Source: CBDFGK01 sp965247075 (GTDB lineage: Bacteria; Pseudomonadota; Gammaproteobacteria; Pseudomonadales; Halieaceae). From it: a stretch of 64,000 bases of DNA. The stretch is from positions 992,001 through 1,056,000 of the forward strand of contig CBDFGK010000002.1 in the NCBI GenBank assembly GCA_965247075.1. The letters run 5' to 3'. Made by a program: the position numbers and the translations under genes. Positions 1-9,508 of the stretch are shown piece after piece; the stretch's first letter is position 1, and each line of letters starts with the position of its first letter. Below the pieces are notes generated by a model, which saw nothing but the letters and a program-made list of their open reading frames with translations, was not told the DNA's origin and searched no databases.

Positions 1-526
1 TAGGCGCAATCAGTTTTTCCTTGCCTTTGAACTGATCGCCAACCAACTCGGTGATGACCTTGAAGTCGATATCCAGTAGCGCGGCCAGCGCCCCCACGTA
101 GATAATATTTTTGAATAGCTGCCGCTGGCGTGGGTCCGCGTATTCACGGTTGCAGATTGCCGTCAGCGGTACACCGATAATATGTACATCGTTGCGCAGC
201 AGACGCAGGTCCAGGGGTTTGGTGTTGTCGTAAATGAAATATCCACCACTCTCTACTTCCTGGATATCCGAAGGCATACTCTGCGGGTTGACGCTGAGCA
301 TAATGTCTACCCCGCCACGCCGGCCCAGGTAGCCTTTATCACTGACCCGCACTTCATACCAGGTGGGCAGCCCCTGGATATTGGAGGGGAATATATTCTT
401 CGGCGATACCGGCAGGCCCATACGGAACAGGGATTTGGCGAACAGGTGGTTGGCGCTGGCAGAGCCGGTGCCATTGACGTTGGCAAACTTGATAACGAAA
501 TCGTTGACGGCGCTTATGGTTTTCAT
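1..526 (-). CDS. 2-oxoacid:acceptor oxidoreductase, alpha subunit, N-terminal part (partial)
   Basis: The gene starts with ATG at 526 and runs off the left edge, so only about 175 N-terminal residues are seen. The start reads MKTISAVNDFVIKFANVNGT, followed by the glycine/serine-rich stretch and the G-LGRRGGVD segment typical of the gamma domain fused to the front of the alpha subunit in KorA-type enzymes. The family, with a thiamine-diphosphate beta subunit, converts a 2-oxoacid plus CoA to acyl-CoA and CO2 and passes electrons to ferredoxin or a linked flavoprotein. The start lies one base after the stop of the upstream iron-sulphur flavoprotein gene, so the two are probably translationally coupled and the flavoprotein may be the electron partner. 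The beta subunit is expected just outside the window. The substrate cannot be told from this fragment. Confidence 0.82.
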   Translation of the reverse strand, partial: MKTISAVNDFVIKFANVNGTGSASANHLFAKSLFRMGLPVSPKNIFPSNIQGLPTWYEVRVSDKGYLGRRGGVDIMLSVNPQSMPSDIQEVESGGYFIYDNTKPLDLRLLRNDVHIIGVPLTAICNREYADPRQRQLFKNIIYVGALAALLDIDFKVITELVGDQFKGKEKLIAP

Positions 527-527
527 A

Positions 528-2309
528 TTACTGCCCCGCCTTGCTTACGTTATAGAGGAATTTCTGCATGTCCCAGGCGGTGGTGGGACAACGCTCGGCG
601 CACAGGCCGCAATGCAAACAGACGTTTTCGTCCTTGACCATGACCCGCTGAGTGGGCAATTCGGCAGATACATACAAATCCTGCGCCAGGTTGTTGGCGG
701 GCATGGTCAACCGCGGGCGCAGCTCGGCTTCTTCCGCATTGCCGGTAAAGCTGATGCAATCGGTTGGACAGATATCCACGCAGGCATCACATTCGATGCA
801 AAGCGGCGCATCAAATACGGTCTGCACGTCACAGTTGAGACAGCGCTGGGCTTCTTTAAAACCAATAGTGGCATCAAAACCCAGTTCTACCTCGATCTTG
901 CGATCACCCAGCGATTTCTTTTTATCCGCCAACGGCACGACATAGCGCAAGTCGTCCTCGATAGCATTGTCGTAGCTCCACTCGTGCACGCCCATTTTCT
1001 GGCTGACCAGGTTGGTACCCGGCGCGGGTCGCATGTCCACCGACTCACCGCGACAGAGCAGGTCTATGGATATGGCCGCCTGGTGGCCGTGGGCTACTGC
1101 GGTGATGATATTCTCGGGGCCAAAGGCAGAGTCACCACCAAAAAATACGTTTTCGATACTGGACTGGAAGGTGCTTGCATTGACCACCGGCATATCCCAC
1201 TTGCCAAACTCCATGCCGATGTCGCGCTCTATCCAGGGAAAGGTATTTTCCTGGCCAATGGCCATGAGCACGTTATCGCACTCCATGAATACCGGGTCTT
1301 CGCCGGTGGGCACCAACTCTCGCTTGCCCTGGTCATCGTAAACCGCCGCCACTTTCTCAAAATTCATGCCCACCAATTTGCCCGCCTCCAGCACAAACTC
1401 CGTGGGCACGTGGTTATCGTAGATAGGGATGTCTTCGTGCATGGCATCTTCCTTCTCCCAGGGCGATGCCTTCATATCGGCAAAGGGGCTGCGCACTACC
1501 ACCCGCACATCTTCACCGCCCATGCGCCGGGCAGTGCGGCAGCAGTCCATGGCGGTATTGCCACCACCGAGTACTAACACCTTCTTGCCGATGCTACCGG
1601 TGTGCTCAAAGGCGACGTTGGCGAGGAAATCGATACCAATGTAGGTCTGGCCGGCGGCTTCCTGACGGCCGGGAAGATTGGGCAGATCCTTGCCCCGGGG
1701 CGCGCCGGTGCCGACAAAGATGGCATCGTAGCCCTTGTCCATGACATTACTGAGACTATCGATGTAATGGTCAAAGGTGGATATGACGCCCATATCGAGG
1801 ATGTAGTTCACCTCCTGGCGCAATACTTCTATGGGCAGGCGAAAGGAAGGGATCTGGCTCAGCATCATGCCGCCACCTTCAATTTGCTCGTCAAACAGGT
1901 CGATGGCATAGCCCAGCGGGGCCAGGTCGCGGGCCACTGTCAGCGCCGCCGGACCGCCGCCGATCAGGGCGATGCGCTTGCCGTTTTTATGGCGCGGTAT
2001 CTCCGGCATACGGGCGGCGATTACATCGTCATTCTTGTTGTCAGCGGCGACGCGCTTGAGGCGACAAATTGCCACCGGTTCCTCTTCAACGCGACCGCGC
2101 CGGCAGGCCGGCTCGCAGGGCCGATCGCAGGTGCGGCCCAGCACGCCCGGAAAGACGTTGGATTCCCAGTTGATCATGTAGGCTTCGTCGTAGCGCTCGG
2201 CGGCGATATGGCGAATATATTCCGGCACGGGAGTGTGCGCCGGACAGGCGAACTGGCAGTCCACCACCTTGTGGAAATACTCCGGATTTCCGATATCTGT
2301 TACGTTCAC
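528..2309 (-). CDS. GltD-like NAD(P)H/FAD oxidoreductase with ferredoxin domains
   Basis: This is a soluble flavoprotein of the glutamate synthase small-subunit superfamily. An N-terminal cysteine-rich Fer4_20-type domain (CQFACPAHTPVPEY, then GRTCDRPCEPACRRG) is followed by an FAD Rossmann motif (IALIGGGPAALTVARDLAPL), a second nucleotide motif (LVLGGGNTAMD) and, near the C-terminus, two 4Fe-4S clusters (CIECDACVDICP and CLHCGLCAERCP). No glutamate synthase large subunit is nearby; the next gene, one base downstream, is a 2-oxoacid:acceptor oxidoreductase. I infer a role in moving electrons between that enzyme and NAD(P). The frame stays open to a TTG at 2333. I prefer the GTG at 2309, which has an AGGA eight bases upstream. 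About 593 residues. Confidence 0.85.
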   Translation of the reverse strand: MNVTDIGNPEYFHKVVDCQFACPAHTPVPEYIRHIAAERYDEAYMINWESNVFPGVLGRTCDRPCEPACRRGRVEEEPVAICRLKRVAADNKNDDVIAARMPEIPRHKNGKRIALIGGGPAALTVARDLAPLGYAIDLFDEQIEGGGMMLSQIPSFRLPIEVLRQEVNYILDMGVISTFDHYIDSLSNVMDKGYDAIFVGTGAPRGKDLPNLPGRQEAAGQTYIGIDFLANVAFEHTGSIGKKVLVLGGGNTAMDCCRTARRMGGEDVRVVVRSPFADMKASPWEKEDAMHEDIPIYDNHVPTEFVLEAGKLVGMNFEKVAAVYDDQGKRELVPTGEDPVFMECDNVLMAIGQENTFPWIERDIGMEFGKWDMPVVNASTFQSSIENVFFGGDSAFGPENIITAVAHGHQAAISIDLLCRGESVDMRPAPGTNLVSQKMGVHEWSYDNAIEDDLRYVVPLADKKKSLGDRKIEVELGFDATIGFKEAQRCLNCDVQTVFDAPLCIECDACVDICPTDCISFTGNAEEAELRPRLTMPANNLAQDLYVSAELPTQRVMVKDENVCLHCGLCAERCPTTAWDMQKFLYNVSKAGQ

Positions 2310-2388
2310 AGTTAATTCCTGGCCTTTATTCAAGGGGCAACCGAACTATATAGTGTGTCACAACGGGCCTGCAAATAACATTGCCCTG

Positions 2389-2988
2389 CTACCAAAACCA
2401 CCAGCCACTGCTTTCGAACTCCTTCTCACAGCCATTGAGCTGTTTGGTGTAGCTGGCGGAGCGGCGGGACACCTTTTTCGACACCCCGATCAACCACTGC
2501 TTGTTTTTGTAGCTGCGTTTGTTAAACCCCCCCTGCCCCTCGTGGTAAGCGAGATACAGGTGATAGGGGTCGTTCTTCCTGATACCACTGCGCCGGTAGG
2601 ATTGATGGTTGTACCAGCCAACGAAATCAATGGAATCACCAAAATCATCGCGATCGGCGCCGTAATTACCCGCATCGCGTATATAGGTATCCCAGGTTTC
2701 ATCCAGCGCCTGGGTATAGCCAAACGACGAGGACGGCCGCGACCCTGGTATCACCCAGAGAATCTGCTTGCGCGGCGGTTTGACCTTGGCCTGGAATCTG
2801 GATTCCTGGTGCATAATTGCCATCATCACCGGAATCGGACTGCCCCAGCGATCCCGGGCATCATCTGCATCGCCATACCAGCCATCTTTTTCCCGGAAAA
2901 TGGCACAGATATTGTTCACATCCGAGGGCGGACTGGTGGTGCAGCCAGATACCATAAAAATGATAATTATTAATAACTTATAGCGCAT
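2389..2988 (-). CDS. Lipoprotein with transglycosylase SLT-like domain
   Basis: This 199-residue protein begins with a short hydrophobic signal and a lipobox (VSGC, Cys16), so it should be lipid-anchored in the envelope. Its body resembles the lytic transglycosylase (SLT) fold: IMHQESRFQA with Glu62 as the likely catalytic acid, then GYTQALDETW and a WYNHQSYRRSG stretch. Such enzymes cleave the MurNAc-GlcNAc bond in peptidoglycan. The ATG is three bases after the ligA stop, with a GGAGTG ribosome site inside the end of ligA, so it is the last gene of the smc-zipA-ligA operon. Enzyme activity is inferred from the motif alone. Confidence 0.8.
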   Translation of the reverse strand: MRYKLLIIIIFMVSGCTTSPPSDVNNICAIFREKDGWYGDADDARDRWGSPIPVMMAIMHQESRFQAKVKPPRKQILWVIPGSRPSSSFGYTQALDETWDTYIRDAGNYGADRDDFGDSIDFVGWYNHQSYRRSGIRKNDPYHLYLAYHEGQGGFNKRSYKNKQWLIGVSKKVSRRSASYTKQLNGCEKEFESSGWWFW

Positions 2989-2991
2989 TAC

Positions 2992-5007
2992 TCACACTCC
3001 ATGGAATTTGAGTAAAATCAGCAACTGTTCCTCATCTATTACATTAATTTCCAGCTCCAAGGCCTTGGCAAGCTTGGCACCGGCACCGGATCCCGCCACC
3101 ACGCAATGGGTCTTGGCAGAGACACTGCCCGCCACTTTGGCGCCCAGTATCTGCAGGTGTGCCTTGGCCTGGTCCCGGGACATGGTCTCCAGTGTGCCGG
3201 TCACTACCCAGGTTTCACCCTGCAGCGGTGCAGCGCCGGCAACCACCTCCACATCCGGCCAGTGCACACCGGCACTGCGCAGGGCGGCAACCACAGCCAT
3301 ACTGTCTGCGGAATCGAAAAATTGTCGCAAATGGTCGGCCACCACCGGGCCGACATCTGCCACGGCCAGCAGTTGTTCCTCACTGGCCTGGGCCAGCGCT
3401 TGCCAATTGCCGAACTGCCCGGCCAGGCTCAATGCCGTCGCCTCCCCTACTTCGCGAATGCCCAACGCGTAGATAAACCGCGGCAACGTCGTGGCGCGAC
3501 TTTTCTGCAGCGCTGAGATCAGGTTCTCGGCTGATTTTTCTCCCATGCGTTCAAGCGTCAGCAGTTGCTCGACCGGCAGGGTGTAAAGATCGGCAATTGA
3601 GTTAATCATGCCCGCATCGGCCAGTTGTTCGACCAGTTTGTCTCCCAGCCCATCAATATCCATGGCCCGGCGCGATGCGAAATGCTTGATCGCCTCTTTC
3701 TGCTGGGCGGCGCAGGCCAGTCCGCCCGGGCAGCGAAAGATCGCCTCGTCCTCCTGCCGCTCCAAGGGTGAATTACAGACCGGACAAAAGCTGGGGAATT
3801 GCGGTGCCTGCGCGTCCGCCGGGCGCTGCTCCAGCACCACAGATACCACCTGCGGAATCACATCACCGGCCCGTCGCACCACCACCGAGTCACCCACCAT
3901 CACGCCCAGGCGCTCAATCTCATCGCGGTTGTGCAGACTGGCGTTGCTAACGGTTACGCCACCTACAAAGACCGGCTGCAAGCGCGCCACGGGGGTCACC
4001 GCGCCCGTGCGCCCTACCTGGTATTCAATATCCAGCAAACGGGTGACTTCTTCCTGGGCCGGGAATTTCCTGGCGATGGCCCAGCGCGGTGCCCGCGATA
4101 CATAACCCAGCTCGGCCTGCAGGGACAGGTCATTGACCTTGAATACAATGCCATCGATATCGTATGCCAGCTCATCGCGCTTTAGCGCGAGGCGATCGTA
4201 GTAGCTGTTGCAATCATCCACGCCAGTGACCACCGCCGATTGCGCGTTGATGCGCAGACCCCAGCGCTGCAACCCATTGAGAATCCGGTGGTGCCGGCTC
4301 GGCAGCGCCCCGCCTTCCACTACCCCCACGCTGTAACAACACATTTCCAGTGGGCGTGCCGCCGTAACCCGTGCGTCCAACTGCCGCAGGCTACCGGCGG
4401 CGGCATTGCGGGGATTTATAAATACTTTTTCACCCCCGGCGCGGGCCCGCTCATTCATCGCTTCAAATCCATCCCTGGGCATATAGACTTCACCGCGCAC
4501 CTCCAGCAGCGCAGGGTAATCCTCACCGAGCAGGCGCAGGGGTATCGAGGGAATGGTGCGCACATTGTGGGTAATATCCTCGCCGCTGCTGCCATTACCA
4601 CGGGTGGCGCCGCGCTCCAGCACGCCGTCGCGGTACAGCAGGCTGACCGCGATGCCGTCCAGCTTCGGCTCACAGGCATATTCAATAGCTGCGCTGGACT
4701 TTAAGCGGTCTTGCAGCCGCCGCTCAAAATCGCCCATCTCCTCGGCACTAAAGGCATTGTCCAGGGACAACATTGGCAGTTCGTGCCGCACCTGTCGGAA
4801 TTCGCTGAGCGGCTGCGCACCGACCCGCTGGGTGGGGGAATCGACAGTGATCAGCTCAGGGTTAGCCTGTTCCAACTTCTGCAAGCGCCGCAGCAGGCGA
4901 TCGTATTCTGCGTCGGGTATGGAGGGTTCATCGAGAACGTAGTAGCGATAGTTGTGCTGGCGCAAACGCGCGTGGAGTTGTTCTACCTCAACTGCGGCGG
5001 CGGCCAT
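2992..5007 (-). CDS. ligA: NAD-dependent DNA ligase LigA
   Basis: LigA seals nicks in duplex DNA during replication and repair, using NAD+ for self-adenylation. With the ATG at 5007 the protein has 671 residues, the same length as the E. coli enzyme, and the adenylated lysine of EPKLDGIAVSLLY falls at position 115, as in E. coli. Other visible parts are the Ia-domain RYYVLDEPSIPDAEYD, the four-cysteine zinc site (CPVC...CPGGLAC), the helix-hairpin-helix region, and a C-terminal BRCT domain (VVTGTLETMSRDQAK). The frame is open to 5112, but that would run into zipA; the start at 5007 lies one base beyond the zipA stop. Confidence 0.97.
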   Translation of the reverse strand: MAAAAVEVEQLHARLRQHNYRYYVLDEPSIPDAEYDRLLRRLQKLEQANPELITVDSPTQRVGAQPLSEFRQVRHELPMLSLDNAFSAEEMGDFERRLQDRLKSSAAIEYACEPKLDGIAVSLLYRDGVLERGATRGNGSSGEDITHNVRTIPSIPLRLLGEDYPALLEVRGEVYMPRDGFEAMNERARAGGEKVFINPRNAAAGSLRQLDARVTAARPLEMCCYSVGVVEGGALPSRHHRILNGLQRWGLRINAQSAVVTGVDDCNSYYDRLALKRDELAYDIDGIVFKVNDLSLQAELGYVSRAPRWAIARKFPAQEEVTRLLDIEYQVGRTGAVTPVARLQPVFVGGVTVSNASLHNRDEIERLGVMVGDSVVVRRAGDVIPQVVSVVLEQRPADAQAPQFPSFCPVCNSPLERQEDEAIFRCPGGLACAAQQKEAIKHFASRRAMDIDGLGDKLVEQLADAGMINSIADLYTLPVEQLLTLERMGEKSAENLISALQKSRATTLPRFIYALGIREVGEATALSLAGQFGNWQALAQASEEQLLAVADVGPVVADHLRQFFDSADSMAVVAALRSAGVHWPDVEVVAGAAPLQGETWVVTGTLETMSRDQAKAHLQILGAKVAGSVSAKTHCVVAGSGAGAKLAKALELEINVIDEEQLLILLKFHGV

Positions 5008-5008
5008 A

Positions 5009-5845
5009 TCATCCCTGGCGCTTGGAGTGAGCCAACATACGCCGCTCCAGATCGCGAATACGCTGGCGCATGTGCTCCAAAGTCTGGCGCGTGGCGACAC
5101 TGCGCGACTCATCGAGCAGGTCTCCGTCCAGGTTCTCTGCCACCCCCTGCGCCGTCTCCACCATCACATCAAATGCACCCATCATGTCTTCCGGCCCGGG
5201 CAGGGTGGCGAAGAAAATAAGGCCGGAAGTGGAGAAGCCAGACATAGCATCAATATCAAACACACCCGGCTGCAGCATATTGGCTACGCTAAATTGGATA
5301 GCACCACGCCCTGCTGCCTGTTGGTGACGGTGGAAAAAGTTCATTGCGCCAAAACGCAATTCGAAGGCCAGCAGTATCTGCAGTATATCGTCGCCGGCAA
5401 AGCCCGCTTCATTGCGCGCTACCACGTGCAATATGACCACCTCAGGGTCCACCGGGTCAACCGCCGGTGCCGGCGCTGCGGGCGTCTCGGTACTGGCACG
5501 GATGCCGGCCGGCAAATCCAGGGTTTCCCCGGGGCGCGCTGACACGCCCGCCAACTGCTCTGCTGCCGGCGGCGCATCAGTCAACAGGGGTGGTTCATTG
5601 GTACCGGGATGGGTAGCTGAATCACTGGCGGCGTTGCCGGGCCGGTTAATGACCCTGGCTCCCCCGTTGGGCAGTTCAGCACCCGAGCGGTGCTCTTCTT
5701 CACCTGCTGTCGCCTCCGGTACCGGAGTTAGCGCAACGCGCACACGTTTGGGGTTGTTGCGCACGCGCCGATAGCCATCCAGCAGCACTGCCACTATCAG
5801 CAGCGCCCCAATGATGATCATCCAATCACGTATGCTTATGTCCAT
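5009..5845 (-). CDS. zipA: Cell division protein ZipA
   Basis: ZipA anchors FtsZ to the inner membrane at the division site. The 278-residue protein has the expected build: an N-terminal membrane segment (MIIIGALLIVAVLLDGYRR), a basic stretch, a Pro/Ala/Thr-rich linker (about residues 45-130) and the C-terminal FtsZ-binding domain (VVARNEAGFAGDDILQILLA...). Its ATG shares one base with the smc stop (TGATG arrangement) and its stop is one base from the ligA start, so smc, zipA and ligA are almost certainly one transcript with coupled translation. This gene order is common in gammaproteobacteria. Confidence 0.95.
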   Translation of the reverse strand: MDISIRDWMIIIGALLIVAVLLDGYRRVRNNPKRVRVALTPVPEATAGEEEHRSGAELPNGGARVINRPGNAASDSATHPGTNEPPLLTDAPPAAEQLAGVSARPGETLDLPAGIRASTETPAAPAPAVDPVDPEVVILHVVARNEAGFAGDDILQILLAFELRFGAMNFFHRHQQAAGRGAIQFSVANMLQPGVFDIDAMSGFSTSGLIFFATLPGPEDMMGAFDVMVETAQGVAENLDGDLLDESRSVATRQTLEHMRQRIRDLERRMLAHSKRQG

Positions 5846-8800
5846 CAGCTCGCCGCCAGTTCCGCCGCCTCTTCCACATCGACCGTCACCAAACGGGAAA
5901 CACCCGGCTCCTGCATGGTGACACCCATTAGTTGATCTGCCATTTCCATGGTGATCTTGTTGTGAGTAATAAAAATAAATTGCACCTTGTCTGACATTTC
6001 CTGAACCATACGCGCGTAGCGACCGGTATTGGTATCATCCAGCGGTGCATCTACCTCGTCCAGCATACAGAAAGGCGCCGGGTTCAGCCTGAAAATCGAG
6101 AACACCAGGGCAATAGCTATCAGCGCTTTCTCACCACCGGACAGCAAGTGAATGGTGGCGTTTTTCTTGCCCGGCGGGCGCGCCATGATGGTCATGCCGG
6201 TATCCAGCAGGTCTTCACCGGTCATTTCCAGGTAGGCGGAGCCTCCTCCGAACACACGCGGGAACAACTCCTGCAAGCTGGCATTTACCTTGTCGAAGGT
6301 CTCCCGGAAACGCTTGCGGGTCTCGCGGTCTATCTTGCGAATGGCGGACTCCAGGGTTTCCAGTGCGCTGACCAGGTCTTCGTGCTGGGCGTCCAGGTAG
6401 TTTTTGCGCTCGGATTGCTGACTGTATTCATCGATAGCGGCCAGGTTGATGGGGCCGAGCCGGGAAATACGATTGCCAACCTGCTCCAACAACCGCTGCC
6501 ACTCGTCTTCGCCAGCGTGTGCCGGCAACCCCTGTAGCACATCGTCCAGTTGGTGTCCGCTTTCCTTGAGCTGTTTTTCCAGGGTTTCCCGCTGTACCTG
6601 CAGGGTCTGGTTATCCAGCTTGAGTTTCTCCAATTCGCTGCGCACGGTGCCAGAGCGCTGTTCTATCGCTGCCCGCAGCGTTTCTGATTCGCGCAGGTCG
6701 TGATCAATGCCTGCCACTTTGAAACGCGACTCGCCCAGTTCGGTTTCTACGCTGAGGCGTTGTTCCAGTTGGCTCTCCAACTCTTGCTGTAAACCATCCA
6801 GGGGCGAATCGTTGCTGCTGATACTTTCCTGCAGACTTTGCTTGCGCTCCAACAGTTGCTGCACCTGTGTGCCGGTGCGCTCGATAGATTGTGCCATCGA
6901 ATCCAACTGAGCCTGCAGGGACTGGTGCTGCATTGCAGTCCGGTGAGCACTGTCTTTGTCGTGCCGGGCGGCCTGGCGCGCCTCATCGAGTTTGGCGCGA
7001 GCGCTGTCGCGTTGTGACACCAGTGTTTCGCGCCGGCGTGAATCCTGCTCCATTGATTCGATCGCCGCTGACAACAGTTGGCGAGCTTCCGCCAGGCTTT
7101 CCTGTTCATCGCGAAACTGCAGGCGCGAATCGTCGATATCGCGGTTAATGGCTTCACGGCGCTTGCTGATATGCTCAATCCTGGCCTGCTCGGCACTGAG
7201 TAAAGCGGCCTTCTCAGCTTGCTCGCGGGTCACACTCTGTAACTGCTGTTGTGCCTGGTGACGTTCCTGTTCCAATTGCTTGAGCTGCTGTGCCAAACCC
7301 TCCAGCGTTTGTTCCAGCTCACCGCAGCGCTGCTCGGTGGCCTGCTGAGCTTGCAGAAGCTGATCGAGTTCCTGCTGCCGGGCGATAACCCCACCGGCTT
7401 CTTCAGCTGCGTTGTTAATCCGTACCCAGTTGGCACCTACCCAGATACCATCCGCCGTAATGAGGGACTGGTGCGCTGGCAAGCTGCTGCGACGCTGCAG
7501 TGCCGAGGCCAGGTCAGTGGCCACCAGCACGTCTCCCAGTAGCGCCTGGGCATTACCCACACCGTTCACCTTGGCAGCGAGGCTATCCGCCGCTGCGCTG
7601 TCGCCAGTGTGTTGGTCTATCAGGATCAGCTTGCCACGAGGTGCCCGCGCCAGGTCTGCCTCCAGTTGGTCGATCTGTTCAACACAGACCGCCCGCAAGC
7701 TGTCGCCCAATACTGTTTCCACGGCGCGCTGCCACTGGGGCTCCACCTGGATCTGCTCAAGCAGGCGCGGCCGCGCTTGCAATTGTCGCTCCGACAACCA
7801 GTTTTCCACCGCGTCGCCCGCCCCGGCGGCCGCCTGTTGTAGCACTTCCAGCGACGCCTGCCGACCGCGCTGGGCCTGTAATTCTCCGCGCGCACTGTCC
7901 AACTGTGCCGACCGCCGGTTGCGCTGATCGCGGGTGTCATTGACCTGATCCAACAGCTCCGTGCCCCGATTCTGGTGCTCGGCCATGCCCAGTGCTAACT
8001 CGGCGATAGTTTCACCCAATTGCTCGCAGACCTCTTCTGCGGGACCGGCGGAGAGCCCTTCCTGCTCCTGCTCGAGGCTGGATATGCGCTGCTGGAGTCG
8101 CTGCAGTGCCTGCTCCAGGTGTTGAATCCGCGACTGCTGCACTTCGGCCTGTTGGCGCGGCTGTGCGGCATGTTGGTTGAACTCATCCCAGCCCTGCTGC
8201 CAGTTATGCATGCCCTCTTCGGCCTGCACCAGTGTCTCGGCGGACACCTCTTCAGCGGCCTGCAATTGTTCCAGCCGGGGAGATACGGTTGCCAATTCTG
8301 ACTGCCGCTGCTGCTGTTTGACGCGGTCCTCTTGCAGGTGAGTCTGGGCCTGTTCAAAGCTCAACTCGGTCTGGCCGAGGTCTTCAGTTAACTGTCGAGC
8401 GCGCTCCTGCTGGTGCTTGATGGTCTGTTCGATACGCGCAACTTCAGAGCCGAGACTGTAGTAACGCGCCTGCACCTCGTTGAATTCATCGCTGGCCTCG
8501 GTGTGAGTAAGGCGCAGCTCTTCGATACGGGCATCGACCTGGCGGTGTTCGGCAATAACGCTTTCCAGCTTGATATCCAACTTGCCGATAGCATGCTTGA
8601 AATCCTTGCTGCGCTCGTCATAAGCGCGCCACTGCAGGGTTTGCAACTGTGCTTCAAGAGTCCGCTCTTCCCGCTTGAACTCAGCGTATTTTTCGGCCGC
8701 CTGGGCCTGCCGCTGCAGGTGCTGCAACTGGCGCTCCAGTTCATCGCGAATATCGGTCAGTCGCTCGAGATTCTCCAGCGTCCGACGCATACGGCTTTCG

Positions 8801-9339
8801 GTTTCCTTGCGGCGCTCCTTGTACCTGGAGATACCCGCCGCCTCTTCAATAAATATGCGCAGCTCTTCCGGCCTCGATTCAATCAAGCGCGAAATCATGC
8901 CCTGCTCTATGATGGCGTAACTGCGTGGGCCCAGCCCGGTGCCGAGAAAAATATCGGTAATATCCCGTCGCCGGCACTTACCGCCGTTGAGAAAGTATTC
9001 GGATTGGCCCTCACGGGTGACCAGGCGCTTGATGGATATTTCCGCGTAGCCGGCGTATTCGCCACCAATCTTGCCATCGCTGTTATCAAAATTCAGCTCG
9101 ATGGTGGCCTGCCCGACCGGCTGTCGGTTGACCGAGCCATTGAAGATGACGTCAGCCATGCTCTCGCCGCGCAAATTTTTGGCTGAGCTTTCGCCCATAA
9201 CCCAGCGGACCGCGTCGATGATATTGGATTTACCACAGCCGTTGGGACCCACCACAGCACACATGTTGCTGGGAAAATGAACGGTGGTTGGGTCGACAAA
9301 CGACTTGAACCCGGCCAGCTTTATTGACTTTAATCTCAT
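5845..9339 (-). CDS. smc: Chromosome segregation ATPase SMC
   Basis: SMC compacts and helps segregate the chromosome. The 1164-residue protein has the N-terminal Walker A (GPNGCGKSNI, from residue 31), long heptad-rich coiled coils on both sides of a hinge near the middle (around IDQLEADLARAPRGKLILID), and the C-terminal ABC signature (LLSGGEKALIAIAL) with Walker B (FCMLDEVDAPLDD). Canonical SMC rather than MukB, as expected outside the enterics. It is the first gene of the operon running on into zipA, ligA and the transglycosylase lipoprotein. The roughly 170 bases before its ATG should hold the promoter, but I could not single out a convincing -35/-10 pair. Confidence 0.97.
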   Translation of the reverse strand: MRLKSIKLAGFKSFVDPTTVHFPSNMCAVVGPNGCGKSNIIDAVRWVMGESSAKNLRGESMADVIFNGSVNRQPVGQATIELNFDNSDGKIGGEYAGYAEISIKRLVTREGQSEYFLNGGKCRRRDITDIFLGTGLGPRSYAIIEQGMISRLIESRPEELRIFIEEAAGISRYKERRKETESRMRRTLENLERLTDIRDELERQLQHLQRQAQAAEKYAEFKREERTLEAQLQTLQWRAYDERSKDFKHAIGKLDIKLESVIAEHRQVDARIEELRLTHTEASDEFNEVQARYYSLGSEVARIEQTIKHQQERARQLTEDLGQTELSFEQAQTHLQEDRVKQQQRQSELATVSPRLEQLQAAEEVSAETLVQAEEGMHNWQQGWDEFNQHAAQPRQQAEVQQSRIQHLEQALQRLQQRISSLEQEQEGLSAGPAEEVCEQLGETIAELALGMAEHQNRGTELLDQVNDTRDQRNRRSAQLDSARGELQAQRGRQASLEVLQQAAAGAGDAVENWLSERQLQARPRLLEQIQVEPQWQRAVETVLGDSLRAVCVEQIDQLEADLARAPRGKLILIDQHTGDSAAADSLAAKVNGVGNAQALLGDVLVATDLASALQRRSSLPAHQSLITADGIWVGANWVRINNAAEEAGGVIARQQELDQLLQAQQATEQRCGELEQTLEGLAQQLKQLEQERHQAQQQLQSVTREQAEKAALLSAEQARIEHISKRREAINRDIDDSRLQFRDEQESLAEARQLLSAAIESMEQDSRRRETLVSQRDSARAKLDEARQAARHDKDSAHRTAMQHQSLQAQLDSMAQSIERTGTQVQQLLERKQSLQESISSNDSPLDGLQQELESQLEQRLSVETELGESRFKVAGIDHDLRESETLRAAIEQRSGTVRSELEKLKLDNQTLQVQRETLEKQLKESGHQLDDVLQGLPAHAGEDEWQRLLEQVGNRISRLGPINLAAIDEYSQQSERKNYLDAQHEDLVSALETLESAIRKIDRETRKRFRETFDKVNASLQELFPRVFGGGSAYLEMTGEDLLDTGMTIMARPPGKKNATIHLLSGGEKALIAIALVFSIFRLNPAPFCMLDEVDAPLDDTNTGRYARMVQEMSDKVQFIFITHNKITMEMADQLMGVTMQEPGVSRLVTVDVEEAAELAAS

Positions 9340-9508
9340 AAAACCTTAAGAAACACTCTTAACCCTTTCATTTTCTTATCTTTACATGATTTAGACAAGT
9401 GTGTAGCGCCTATCACAACCACAATATGTAGGGGTTTAGTGTAACCTGACAGCACTATACATGGCAGTGGCAACAGAGAGTTTTTTGTAGTTTTTTGACC
9501 CCGGCCAC

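Noticed and set aside
363..1577. Long plus-strand open frame of 404 codons opposite the GltD-like gene
   Set aside because: It is the antisense of a clearly conserved flavoprotein; the sequence shows no family-like motifs.
1602..2315. Plus-strand frame of 237 codons
   Set aside because: Also antisense of the GltD-like gene; composition follows from the other strand.
8413..9186. Plus-strand frame of 257 codons
   Set aside because: Antisense to the SMC head and coiled coil; no domain is recognisable.
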